Assembly: GCA_015296065.1 (NCBI GenBank)
Contig: DVDU01000179.1
Location: 1 to 45,873 of the forward strand
DNA length: 45,873 bases
Reading direction: 5' to 3'
Source of the DNA: Oscillatoriaceae cyanobacterium M33_DOE_052
GTDB taxonomy: Bacteria; Cyanobacteriota; Cyanobacteriia; Cyanobacteriales; Laspinemataceae
Part shown: in pieces, positions 35,834 through 45,777 of the stretch
Layout of the letters: each line of letters begins with the position of its first letter
Position numbering within the stretch: position 1 is the stretch's first letter
The notes under the pieces: generated by a model
The model's database searches: none
What the model was told of the DNA's origin: nothing
The model's input: the letters and a program-made list of their open reading frames with translations, nothing else
Made by a program: the position numbers and the translations under genes

Positions 35834-38800
35834 GTGACCAACAAAAAGGGGGAGATGACAAATACAATGACACATCTCATTAGAGAAAAAAGGAGTGTAG
35901 GACAGTTAAGCCCCACAAAAATGTTGTATTTGTTACAACAATTGCGCCATATTTTTGATAGCAGTAGCTGGCTCCGATCGATATTGGTGATGGGGGAAAA
36001 TCCCGCTGTGTGTGAAAATTTGGCGCAGCTTTGGGCAGAAGCGGGCAGCTTACTCCCACAACAAGGATACAGGTCGTGGGGAGAGGGCAACAATAAAGAT
36101 TTGAGATTGGTGGGAACAGAAGCGGACAGAGCTAATGCTCGATTTGAGCGGGAGATGGGGAATGATAGTCGGGTAAATGTGAAAATATTAGAGGAGGTAT
36201 TGGGTAATAATCTTGCTCTCCCTGACAGGGATTTACCAGGAGATACTCGTAGTTGGAATAACCGGGGTTATCCCAGGGAGCCGGTTTCTGAGGGATTGGG
36301 GGCGGTGGATGGGGGAGTCAATCACCATGATTTTCCTTATCCGGTGGGAGATTTATGGTTCGGGGACATTTCACATCGTCCCGGGGAGGGTGGGAATGGT
36401 GACATCATCGCCGCGCCGCCACTGCGTCAAGAAACGGTTGGTAGGGGTTGGACTACCAAACCCCTACTTCGGGGCAGTTGTTTCACCCCGGGTGGAGACA
36501 GAATTATTCTGCCTGGGGTGAAAGCTGGTTTGATCGGGATTTCTTCTCATTTCAACTTTTGGTTAGAGCTGGAGTTATGCGCTGAGGTGCTTCAGACATG
36601 GGGCTACCTGGCATTAGCTCTGGGAAATGAGCGCTCAGATTTGAAGGTGCGAGGGTGGCTGACGTTTGACGCGACAACTTTGGCGGATTGCCTCAGAAAT
36701 CCGGCTGTGGCTGCTGGGGCTCCCGATGTAGCTCACTTGGAAGCTGAGGATTTAAAGAGTGATGAGCATTTGGTGCGGCGGTTGTGGCTGCAATTACAGC
36801 AGGTGCTGACAGGGAAAGTGCAGGTGGAGGAAATCGCGGAGGAGAAAGAGCCTGTGTTGCAAAAGAGGGAGGCTGAGTTGGTGAATTTATCGCCAGATAT
36901 CGCTCGGCATTTGTTTCAAGATGCCCCATTTGGGATTGTGTGCGAAAGTTTGGATGGGGGGATATTGAGTGCCAATCCGGCGTTTTGCCAGATGACTGGT
37001 TATGGGGAATCACAGTTGCGTCAGCTCGATCGGGGCCGGATTTCCCACCCAGAAGATTTCGCCCGAGAGGTGCGGGTGATTCAGCAAATGCTGGCACAAG
37101 GATGGCGGCGGGAATCTTGGCGCAAGCGATATATCTGTCGCAGTGGGGCTTTGTTTTGGGCAGAGGTGACGGTGACTTTGGTGGGAGAGGAACCGGAGGA
37201 TGGGTATTTGCTGACGTTTGTGCAGGATGGATCCGATCGGGCGAAGGCGGAAGAACAGCTACAGCGTCAGAAAGAGCGGGAAACGTTTCTGCGGGAAATC
37301 AATGGCGAAATCCGCGCCACTCTGGAACTATCGGCAATTGTGGAATTAGTGGTGAAGCGGTTACGCTGGGCGTTGGATGCCGATCGGGTCATGGTGTATC
37401 AGCTCCAACCAGATGGCTCGGGTATCTGCATTGCCGAGGAAGTAAATCTGCTGTATCCCTCTGTGAAGGGTCAATCTTTCAGTGCCGAATGTATTCCGCC
37501 TCCCTATCTGGAAGCATATCAAAATGGTCGTGTGTGGAGTGCCGACGATGTACGCTCAGAACTTTTAGCCCGCTGTCACCAAAAAATGCTCGACAGCTTG
37601 CATGCTCGCAGTATGATGGCCGTGGGCATCAACTGTTTGGACATGGGCAGCTCGGCATCTGGAGCCAAAGCAGCGAAAAAGATTTGGGGATTATTAATAG
37701 TTCACCACTGTAAGGCGCCCCGGATGTGGACTAATGATGAGCGAGAGCTGCTGCAGGCGGTGGTGAATCCAATGGCGATCGCGATCGAGCAGGCGTACTT
37801 GGTGCAAAACCTGCAAGAAAGAGATCGGGAACTGCAAGAAAGAATTAGCCAGCGCACCCGAGACTGGGAGCGCGCCCTACAATTAGAACGAGACTACCGC
37901 CACTGGAGCGAAAAAATCCAAACTGCCCCAGATGAGCTGACGGTACTGAAAACTGCAATGTCCGGTTTAGTGGGGACTCTGGGGTTAAGCTGTGGCTGGG
38001 CGGGCCTCTACGATGAGGAAACTCAAGTATTTGAGGTCAGTTGCGAAACGACACCGCCCGATGGTTCTGGGGTAGGCTCTTTGATGGGCAAGAAATTCTC
38101 TCTGAATCAATGCTTGGAACCACTAAAACGCGGGGAAATCTGCTTGATGCCTTATGAGTTGCTCACTGCAGAACCAACGGTGGATTCTCTGGAGAAACAG
38201 CGCGGCAGGATTCCAGCTTCATCTCAGAATATCCCTGTGTATCCCTTATGGGATAAAGAGGGATTGATTGGGGCTTTATGTTTGTTTCCAGAAAAAGGCC
38301 AGGAGTTAGCACTAGAGGAAATTAAGGCGATCGAGCATCTAACTCGCGATTGTGCCCAAGCCATCCGCACCTTACGGTTAGCCCGCCAAGAACACTTCTC
38401 CCGGGTCAGTGCCGAATATTTCCGATCGTTTTTACAACAATCTACCGATATTTTTGCCGAATATGACCCACAACTGCGCTACCTGAGCATCAACCCAGCC
38501 GGAGCCAGATTTCTGCAACATCCAGAAGCCGAAATTATCGGCCACACCAATCAGGAATTGCTCGGTGAGGGTGCAGAGGCGATCGAATCTCTGCTCAGGC
38601 AGGTACTCGAAAGCGGCGAAGCCATAGCGGTGGCTCACTCTATCTCCTATCCAGCGGGCACCAGAACCTTTGACAGCACCTACACCCCCATTGCCGATGC
38701 CAATGGCACCATTCGGCGGGTGATTAGTGTCAGCAAAGATATTACCGAAATCCGGCTGCATTATCAACAACTACAAGCTCATAATGAGGAATTAACTGCC

Positions 38801-39538
38801 ATCAATCGGATGAAAGAAGAATTCATCGCCACCACTTCTCACGAACTGCGTACCCCTTTAACCGCAATCCTGGGGTTTTCCAGTGTTTTGCAGCAAGAAG
38901 CATTTGGGATGCTGAACCCGAAGCAAAAAGAATATATTGAGCGGATTTACGGCAGTGGCCAGCACTTACTAGAATTAATCGATGATATCCTCGACCTCTC
39001 GCGCATTGAGGGTCAGCGGCTGGAACTGCAACCCCAGCTCGTATTCATCAACGACATTTGCGCCGGTGTCATCAGCTTGATTCAAGAGCGAGTAGTCAAC
39101 CACGGTTTAAACCTAGAAGTAGAAGTAGAGCCGGATTTAGAATATATGGTGGCCGACCCTCGCCGCCTCAAACAAATGCTGCTCAACTTGCTCGCTAATG
39201 CCATCAAGTTCACCCGCGAAGGCACGATCGGGCTGAAAGTTTACGCCAACAGAGCCAACCACGGGCGTCAGGATATGGTTAACTTCGTGGTGTGGGATAC
39301 GGGTATTGGGATGGACGAACGGGAAAAATCCCGTTTGTTTGCCGCCTTTGCCCAAATGGATGGGAAACTATCCCGCCATTATCAGGGTACAGGTTTAGGT
39401 CTGGCAATCACCCGCAAACTGGTGGAACTGCACGGGGGCGAGATTACCGTAGAATCTCATCCCAATAGTGGCTCCAGCTTCACGATTTCTTTGCCTCTAC
39501 ATGAAGAGATGCAGGGAGCGATCGGTGATTGGATGTGA
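35834..39538 (+). CDS. PAS/GAF sensor histidine kinase with candidate bilin-binding GAF
   Basis: The protein is 1234 residues, starting at a GTG at 35834 with GAGGGG 8 bases upstream. The first 350 residues match no family I recognise. They are followed by PAS (about 361-469), GAF1 (about 490-660), GAF2 (about 695-845), PAS (about 862-975), HisKA with phospho-acceptor His1003 (TTSHELRTPLTA) and an HATPase with NLLANAIKF, DTGIGM and GTGLGL. It has no receiver domain and no membrane segment, so it is a soluble kinase. GAF1 has the ordered features of cyanobacteriochromes: DRVMVYQLQPDGSG, Cys553 in SAECIPPPYLEAYQNGRV, and Cys581-His582 in LLARCHQKML, then IWGLLIVHHC. The partner response regulator is not in the window. 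It is translationally coupled to the next gene. Confidence 0.93.
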   Translation: MTNKKGEMTNTMTHLIREKRSVGQLSPTKMLYLLQQLRHIFDSSSWLRSILVMGENPAVCENLAQLWAEAGSLLPQQGYRSWGEGNNKDLRLVGTEADRANARFEREMGNDSRVNVKILEEVLGNNLALPDRDLPGDTRSWNNRGYPREPVSEGLGAVDGGVNHHDFPYPVGDLWFGDISHRPGEGGNGDIIAAPPLRQETVGRGWTTKPLLRGSCFTPGGDRIILPGVKAGLIGISSHFNFWLELELCAEVLQTWGYLALALGNERSDLKVRGWLTFDATTLADCLRNPAVAAGAPDVAHLEAEDLKSDEHLVRRLWLQLQQVLTGKVQVEEIAEEKEPVLQKREAELVNLSPDIARHLFQDAPFGIVCESLDGGILSANPAFCQMTGYGESQLRQLDRGRISHPEDFAREVRVIQQMLAQGWRRESWRKRYICRSGALFWAEVTVTLVGEEPEDGYLLTFVQDGSDRAKAEEQLQRQKERETFLREINGEIRATLELSAIVELVVKRLRWALDADRVMVYQLQPDGSGICIAEEVNLLYPSVKGQSFSAECIPPPYLEAYQNGRVWSADDVRSELLARCHQKMLDSLHARSMMAVGINCLDMGSSASGAKAAKKIWGLLIVHHCKAPRMWTNDERELLQAVVNPMAIAIEQAYLVQNLQERDRELQERISQRTRDWERALQLERDYRHWSEKIQTAPDELTVLKTAMSGLVGTLGLSCGWAGLYDEETQVFEVSCETTPPDGSGVGSLMGKKFSLNQCLEPLKRGEICLMPYELLTAEPTVDSLEKQRGRIPASSQNIPVYPLWDKEGLIGALCLFPEKGQELALEEIKAIEHLTRDCAQAIRTLRLARQEHFSRVSAEYFRSFLQQSTDIFAEYDPQLRYLSINPAGARFLQHPEAEIIGHTNQELLGEGAEAIESLLRQVLESGEAIAVAHSISYPAGTRTFDSTYTPIADANGTIRRVISVSKDITEIRLHYQQLQAHNEELTAINRMKEEFIATTSHELRTPLTAILGFSSVLQQEAFGMLNPKQKEYIERIYGSGQHLLELIDDILDLSRIEGQRLELQPQLVFINDICAGVISLIQERVVNHGLNLEVEVEPDLEYMVADPRRLKQMLLNLLANAIKFTREGTIGLKVYANRANHGRQDMVNFVVWDTGIGMDEREKSRLFAAFAQMDGKLSRHYQGTGLGLAITRKLVELHGGEITVESHPNSGSSFTISLPLHEEMQGAIGDWM

Positions 39539-40476
39539 ACCACAGAGGCACTCTGCACATAGATACCTGGAGTGACGCTGCGGGCTTTCGCTCCATCAAA
39601 GAAAAGTTCTGCCATGAACTGGAGCTGGGGCTAAAGCTGTACTGCGAGTCTTCCCAAAGGACTCTACCACACCAGAAAACCTTGGCACAGAGGGATATTC
39701 CCCTGCATCGGGTGAAGGGGGGGTATGGTGTCACCTATATTTCGGCTTTGGCTCTGAAATTAGAGAAAGTTTGGGGACAAGGGGCGATCGAGATTGCCTC
39801 TCCCCTCGCCGCTGCAGTGGTAACAAACCCCGATTTCACAATTACTGTCTCCCCCACTGGTGGGATTCATCTCCAGCTCACCCCCACGGGTATTGCTCAC
39901 TGGTTACAGGGTTTGTGTTTACAGAGGAATGGGGAATGGGAGGCACAGGGGGATGTTCGTAGTTGGGCTTTAGCCCAAAAAACCACAGAGAGCGGGGGAG
40001 ATGGGAGGGGATGGGTAGGAGGGAAAGATTTGTTACCCCGACTATTTCAACTGCAGTATGCCCATGCTCGCTGCTGTTCTTTATTGCGGTTGGCACATCG
40101 AGAGGGGTTGATGTCTGTGGATGTGGTGGGTACTGCTGACTGGACCACAGAAGAAACATTTCCCTGGTTGGATGAGGAGGGGAATTTGCGGTTAAGCCAT
40201 CCGGCGGAAATGGCGGTGATTTCCCAGCTCGCGGGGTCTTGGGATGGTTTCTGGGATATGCAGCTAGGGGGAAAAAGCGCCTCGGTTCTCCCATTGGCGG
40301 TTGCTTTGAGTGAGGATTGGCTGAAATTTTACGCTGGCTGTAGGATTTGGGGCGAGGTGAAAAAGAAAAATCTGGCTTTGGCTCGGGCGCGATTGGGTTT
40401 GGTGATGGCAGCGAGACAAACGCTGAAACTATTGCTGGAAAAAGGTTTGGGAGTTTTGGCACCTCTGGAACTATAG
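39535..40476 (+). CDS. DALR anticodon-binding-domain protein (ArgRS C-terminal-like)
   Basis: The protein is 313 residues from the GTG at 39535, which overlaps the kinase stop as GTGA; a TTG at 39529 adds only two residues. The N-terminal part (RDIPLHRVKGGYGVTYISALAL, seen as YGVTYISALALKLE, then SPTGGIHLQLTPTGIAHWL) resembles the stand-alone cyanobacterial DALR proteins. Residues about 180-313 are the DALR domain: LFQLQYAHARCCSLLRLA, LSHPAEMAVISQLAG, and the end MAARQTLKLLLEKGLGVLAPLEL. This is the all-helical domain that binds the tRNA anticodon in arginyl-tRNA synthetase; the catalytic HIGH and KMSKS parts are absent. Its function alone is unknown; tRNA binding or regulation is inferred. 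A dispersed repeat (39959-39976) encodes part of the interdomain linker (VRSWALA). It is followed by a terminator at 40608. Confidence 0.8.
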   Translation: MNHRGTLHIDTWSDAAGFRSIKEKFCHELELGLKLYCESSQRTLPHQKTLAQRDIPLHRVKGGYGVTYISALALKLEKVWGQGAIEIASPLAAAVVTNPDFTITVSPTGGIHLQLTPTGIAHWLQGLCLQRNGEWEAQGDVRSWALAQKTTESGGDGRGWVGGKDLLPRLFQLQYAHARCCSLLRLAHREGLMSVDVVGTADWTTEETFPWLDEEGNLRLSHPAEMAVISQLAGSWDGFWDMQLGGKSASVLPLAVALSEDWLKFYAGCRIWGEVKKKNLALARARLGLVMAARQTLKLLLEKGLGVLAPLEL

Positions 40477-40607
40477 GGAATAACTGGCGTCTTAGAGTGT
40501 GGAGATAAAAATTTGTCATCAAATTTGGATAAAATTTTTTCCAAAGGGGGTGACAAATCTGGTGAGAGTCAGTTATAGTATCTCCAGTGTGAGGAGCGAA
40601 CCAGTTA

Positions 40608-40648
40608 GGGCACCGAGACGAAACACGGCCAGTCGTCGGTGCCCTTTC
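40608..40648 (+). terminator. Rho-independent terminator-like hairpin
   Basis: GGGCACCGA (40608-40616) pairs with TCGGTGCCC (40636-40644), followed by TTTCT. It lies about 130 bp after the DALR gene. The next gene is on the opposite strand, so it may serve both convergent transcripts. Confidence 0.65.
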
Positions 40649-40697
40649 TGATCTCAAGGTTTTGAAAGGGTCCGCGTCGGGTTTGATGACAGCGGCG

Positions 40698-41570
40698 TTA
40701 GAGCAGAAATTCTGCAATGGCGGCGGCGGCGCCGTGGGCTTCTACTGAGGGAGCAATCCAGTGGGCTTTGGCTTTGACGGCTTCGGGGGCGTTGCCCATC
40801 GCCACAGAGAGCCCCGCATATTCGAGCATTTCTAGATCGTTGTAGTTGTCGCCGATCGCCATGACTTCGGCGGCGGTGATACCCAGGACTTCTTCGGCGA
40901 GATAGCGAACCGCTACGCCTTTGTTAACGCTGGGGTGGAGGGCTTCTAAAAAGTTGGTGTGGGATTTGGTGAGGTAAAGTTGGTCTGGGGTGAACCGCCT
41001 GCGGAATTCACCGAAGAGCCGATCGAGCGCCTCGGGGTCTTCGCTCAGAGCCAGGATTTTGGTGGGGGCGCTGTGAGCGGCGAAGGCGTGCATATCGCTA
41101 ATGGTCATGGGGGTAACGCCGGTACGATTGCCGTAAGCACGCACGCCGGGAGTTAGTTCCCGCACATAGAGTTGGTCATTACTGTAGTAGTTGATGGAAA
41201 TTTCGCTGCTGATTTCCAACTCTTGGAAGTATGCGAGCAGTTCCCGGGCAATTTCCGCGCCTACGGGTTGATGCCAGTGGAGTTTTTCGTCGGCGGGGTC
41301 TTTGATATATGCGCCTTGGTAGGCAATGAGGGGCAAGTTAGAACCCACATCCTGATAGAAGCGGAAAGCTGATTGGTACATTCTACCGGTGGCGATCGCT
41401 ACAGGCACCCCGCGTTTTCTCACCGCCGCGATCGCCTCTTTTACTTCCGGGCTGACTTGGTTGGACTCCCCAGCGATCGTTCCATCGATATCCAGTACCA
41501 GCAATTTAATTTCAGCGTCTGGCACTAAAGCGGCTTTCTCCATCTCTGGCACTAAAGCGGTTTTCTCCAT
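40698..41570 (-). CDS. Cof-type HAD-IIB hydrolase (sugar-phosphate phosphatase family)
   Basis: The protein is 290 residues. Motif I is LLVLDIDGTIAG (nucleophile Asp and acid/base Asp), motif II lies in VPVAIATGRM, and motifs III/IV are in GVAVRYLAEEVL and MAIGDNYNDLEMLEYAGLSV. All residues needed for HAD phosphatase chemistry (phosphoaspartate, Mg2+) are present. The cap between them is the type IIB alpha/beta cap (about 90-200). Members dephosphorylate sugar phosphates or cofactors; the substrate here is unknown. The N-terminus is odd: MEKTALVPE is followed by MEKAALVPD, a 27-bp tandem duplication that carries its own ATG. Translation may start at 41570 or 41543, and neither has a strong ribosome site. 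It is cytoplasmic and monocistronic. Confidence 0.9.
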   Translation of the reverse strand: MEKTALVPEMEKAALVPDAEIKLLVLDIDGTIAGESNQVSPEVKEAIAAVRKRGVPVAIATGRMYQSAFRFYQDVGSNLPLIAYQGAYIKDPADEKLHWHQPVGAEIARELLAYFQELEISSEISINYYSNDQLYVRELTPGVRAYGNRTGVTPMTISDMHAFAAHSAPTKILALSEDPEALDRLFGEFRRRFTPDQLYLTKSHTNFLEALHPSVNKGVAVRYLAEEVLGITAAEVMAIGDNYNDLEMLEYAGLSVAMGNAPEAVKAKAHWIAPSVEAHGAAAAIAEFLL

Positions 41571-41870
41571 TTTTTTAATTAGCCAACTCTATTTATCCCC
41601 ATGATCTTATCATTACATGGGTTTGACTCAACCACATAGGCAGTTGGCACACTAATGATATTCAGGAGTTTAGGATTGTTTAGTTAATATCCGGTCTGAT
41701 TTTATTTAATTTACTTGATTTAACAAAAATCTTCAAAAATGTAAAAACCACCAAAAACCGGCTGACTACAATCTAGCTATCCTTAATCCAAAAGCAAGAC
41801 GGTTTGGTGGAAATTTTGATAGGTGGTGATGCCCCCATAAATTAGGCAACTTTAACTAGGATTAAAACGG
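41571..41870. other. Intergenic region between the HAD and EAL genes
   Basis: This is about 300 bp of AT-rich sequence (for example TTTTATTTAATTTACTTGATTT near 41700, seen as TTTTATTTAATTTACTTG). No gene is recognised. It lies between two minus-strand genes and presumably holds the HAD promoter and the EAL 3' region. Confidence 0.45.
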
Positions 41871-42935
41871 TCAAAGCGCCCGATAATTTAAGGCAGTTTG
41901 TTGCAAAGATGTTTCTGGCAATGCCAGACCAAATCCCTGACCATAGTCTATACCTAAGTTGCGGCAAAATTCTATATCTTCCATCATTTCTAATCCTTCT
42001 GAAAGGACGAGAATGCCTTCACGGTGTGCGGAACTGAGCAGACTTTCGATTAATGTCTGTTTGAGGGTAAATTTACTGCAACCATGAACGAGACGCCGGT
42101 CAAGTTTGATGATGTCCGGGCGAAATTCCATCAGGTAATGGTCAACGGAAACGCAGCCACATAAATCATCTACAGCAATGCCAAATCCCCAATTACGCAG
42201 GCGCTGGATTTGCTTGAGTAGGTCCGGCGTTTGAGATAAAACCTCCACTTCGGTGAGTTCAAAGACGATTTGCTCGGGCTGCAATCCCAGTTCCAGAATT
42301 TGCTGTAAGTTTTGCTCGAGAGATTGGGGATTGCGGACGATCGCATTAGGAATCAGGTTGATAAAAAACTTTTGCTCAGCCTTCATCCCCGCAATCGACG
42401 CCAGACAAGTAGTCCGAGCCAGTTCGTCAAACTCACAAGTGAGTTTAGTTGAAATCGCCGCATCGATGAGCTGTCCGCCGCTGATGCACTGGCCCTCATC
42501 ATCCTTGGCGCGAGCTAAGCATTCATAGGCGGCGACTTCCCCCGATGCTAAATCGAAAATCGGTTGGTACTTAAAAAACAGTCCCAACCGGATTAAGATG
42601 CGATAAAACCAAGCATATTTCACCGATCGGGTCAGAGCAATGAGGGGTTGCGCCCTTAAAAACTCCAGGAGTAATTCCCCTGCCTCCAAAGGTTTCGAGG
42701 TAAGCAAAAATCGGGAAGCTGCTTGGATAGTTTCGTCGAGAGTTTCGCTCAGTTTAGTGAATATTGCTACGAGCTGGGGTGGGGTCACCGGCTTGTAGTA
42801 GAGTTGGGGCAAGGCGGGCACCGGCTGAAATCCGCAGCCCACCAGATAGGTGCTGGTTTCTTCGTCCGGAGGTTGGACGATGAGCTGGCGCAACTCTTGA
42901 CCGAGGGGCCTTGGAGGTGATACTAAGAGTTCCAT
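41871..42935 (-). CDS. EAL-domain protein (c-di-GMP phosphodiesterase family)
   Basis: The protein is 354 residues from the ATG at 42935. Residues about 1-105 are an unassigned N-terminal part; the EAL domain covers about 115-345. The signature is ECLAR (Glu138) instead of EALAR. Other ligands of the catalytic site are present: FINLIPNAI (Asn193), FELTEVE (Glu226, Glu229), DD at 256-257, KLDRRLV (Lys277), SEGLE (Glu313) and GQGFGLALP (Gln333). Loop 6 reads DDLCGC rather than the usual DDFGTG, which may weaken dimerisation or activity. Family members hydrolyse cyclic di-GMP in the cytoplasm, often controlling motility and biofilms. No GGDEF domain is in the window. I judge it an EAL protein with possibly reduced catalysis. 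The start has no clear ribosome site. Confidence 0.88.
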   Translation of the reverse strand: MELLVSPPRPLGQELRQLIVQPPDEETSTYLVGCGFQPVPALPQLYYKPVTPPQLVAIFTKLSETLDETIQAASRFLLTSKPLEAGELLLEFLRAQPLIALTRSVKYAWFYRILIRLGLFFKYQPIFDLASGEVAAYECLARAKDDEGQCISGGQLIDAAISTKLTCEFDELARTTCLASIAGMKAEQKFFINLIPNAIVRNPQSLEQNLQQILELGLQPEQIVFELTEVEVLSQTPDLLKQIQRLRNWGFGIAVDDLCGCVSVDHYLMEFRPDIIKLDRRLVHGCSKFTLKQTLIESLLSSAHREGILVLSEGLEMMEDIEFCRNLGIDYGQGFGLALPETSLQQTALNYRAL

Positions 42936-43021
42936 TGCGAATTGTTGCGATATGTAACGTTTACTTTACATATCATAAAACGAGCTGGGCCAAAAAGCTC
43001 TGGGAGAATGGCCGGGGTGTG

Positions 43022-43090
43022 GTGATTTGTCATCAGTCATTTGGATTTCTCAGATAAAAAAAGGGCATCGCAAATGACAAATGACAAATC
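43022..43090. repeat. Inverted heptanucleotide repeats upstream of the EAL gene
   Basis: TGATTTGTCATCAGTCATTTG (seen as GATTTGTCATCAGTCATTTG) near 43022 is mirrored by CAAATGACAAATGACAAATC at 43069-43088. The unit is the same CATTTGT heptamer as at 521-581. It lies just after the crtB stop and could form a terminator-like stem. Confidence 0.75.
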
Positions 43091-43093
43091 AGA

Positions 43094-44026
43094 TTAGAGA
43101 ACTTGGGCACGGAGCCAAGCCACGGGAAGGGAAATCAACTTGCGCGGGGTGGAGACAAAGGCGCGCTGGCGAAATACATCGTATTGATTGCGCTCGATCG
43201 CGTCTAAAATCTGGCTGTAAAGGACCGTGGCGGCCCACACCGGCAAGCGAGCATCGGGGCTGAGGGCACTAATGCCCTTTTCCGCCTCAGCGTAGAACTT
43301 GCGGGCGCGCTGGATTTGAAAGCGCATCAAGGCTTGCCAGCGATCGTCCACCACACCGTTGAACAAGTCCGCCTCAGTATAGTCAAACAAAGCCAGCTCA
43401 TCTAAAGGCAGGTAAATCCGGCCTCGGCGGGCATCTTCACCCACATCCCGAAGGATGTTAGTGAGCTGGTTGGCAACACCAAGGGCTACTGCTTCCGATG
43501 CCGGGTCTGGCTGGGGTTGCAAAGCCTGCCAGGGAGAACGGTGGGGCAGTTGGGCCACCCCCATCACCGGCAGAGTCATTAACCCCACAGTCCCAGCTAC
43601 CCGGTAACAGTAGAGATTCAATTCCTCAAACGTTTCGTAACGGCTGCGGTACAGGTCCATACGCTGACCCGCAATCATATCCCGAAACGGCTGGATATCT
43701 AGGGAGAATCGCGCCAAGGTATCGACCAAGGCCACATCCACATCGTCGATGGGGTGCCCAGCAAAAATAGACTCGAGCTGGCGTTCCCATTGGTCGAGGG
43801 TTTCCGGCGTCGTCAAGCGCGCTCTAGGACCGTCCACCAATTCATCCGTGCGACGGCACCAAGCGTAAATTGCCCAAATTGCTCGCCGTTTTGGCGCTGA
43901 CATCAACAGCGTGCCCAGATAAAAGGTTTTGGCGTAGGTCGCCGTCACCTGGCGGCAGAGCTCGTAGGCATCCTCTACGGAAGCCAGCTTTTTCATGCGA
44001 GGGAGTTCAGACAGTTGCAGCATCAT
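43094..44026 (-). CDS. crtB: Phytoene synthase
   Basis: The protein is 310 residues from the ATG at 44026; an ATG one codon later is equally possible. It joins two geranylgeranyl diphosphates into 15-cis-phytoene, the first committed step of carotenoid synthesis. The family signatures are present: TYAKTFYLGTLLMSAPKRRA, the first Asp-rich motif RTDELVDGPR, YCYRVAGTVGLM, and the second Asp-rich motif NILRDVGEDARRGRIYLPL, which bind Mg2+ and diphosphate. Length is normal for cyanobacterial CrtB. It lies 105 bp downstream of crtP on the same strand, the usual cyanobacterial crtP-crtB order. The gap contains dispersed GAAACCGGGTTTC repeats that could modulate read-through. It acts at the membrane surface. 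Confidence 0.97.
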   Translation of the reverse strand: MMLQLSELPRMKKLASVEDAYELCRQVTATYAKTFYLGTLLMSAPKRRAIWAIYAWCRRTDELVDGPRARLTTPETLDQWERQLESIFAGHPIDDVDVALVDTLARFSLDIQPFRDMIAGQRMDLYRSRYETFEELNLYCYRVAGTVGLMTLPVMGVAQLPHRSPWQALQPQPDPASEAVALGVANQLTNILRDVGEDARRGRIYLPLDELALFDYTEADLFNGVVDDRWQALMRFQIQRARKFYAEAEKGISALSPDARLPVWAATVLYSQILDAIERNQYDVFRQRAFVSTPRKLISLPVAWLRAQVL

Positions 44027-44061
44027 TGCAGGCTGGAAGGTGGAGGCTATCAGCTATTGTT

Positions 44062-44131
44062 TTCAAGAAACCGGGTTTCTCAATCTGAGAATCTCGGTTA
44101 GAAACGGGTTAGGGGATTGGAAACCCGGTTT

Positions 44132-44134
<3 letters not shown>
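44062..44134. repeat. GAAACCGGGTTTC repeats in the crtP-crtB gap
   Basis: AGAAACCGGGTTTCT (44066-44080) is followed by a half copy (GAAACGGGTT, 44101) and by GGAAACCCGGTTTCTA (about 44119-44134). The last copy includes the crtP stop codon: TAG on the minus strand is the first three bases of the repeat. The outer copies can pair with each other, giving a long stem inside the operon. Confidence 0.85.
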
Positions 44135-45598
<1,464 letters not shown>

Positions 45599-45626
45599 TT
45601 ACTTTGCTTGTAATGTTTCCCTTTCC

Positions 45627-45643
45627 GATTGTATTTTACAATC
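45627..45643 (-). promoter_or_regulatory. Inverted repeat overlapping a possible crtP promoter
   Basis: GATTGTA, three bases, then TACAATC form a perfect 7-bp inverted repeat 50 bp upstream of the crtP start. On the minus strand it contains TACAAT (45628-45633), close to a -10 box; the matching -35 is weak. The arrangement would suit an operator over the -10 box. No regulator is identified. Confidence 0.4.
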
Positions 45644-45777
45644 CGTTACATTTTGCGCCAAATTTTTATTTCCCCGCTTTTTCTCTCTCAGTATCTCAGT
45701 CAATCCCCAAATTTCCCTTGATGTTCCCATCAGTCTTGACAAATCCCAATTTTTATGCTATGTCCATAGCCGCCACT

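Noticed and set aside
36940-37713. 257-codon frame in +1 of the histidine kinase
   Set aside because: It overlaps PAS and GAF motifs that are clear in the other frame; its own translation is Ser/Arg/Gly-rich and matches nothing.
39878-40717. 279-codon minus-strand frame across the DALR gene
   Set aside because: It is a Pro-rich antisense translation crossing a terminator hairpin. The plus-strand DALR motifs are convincing.
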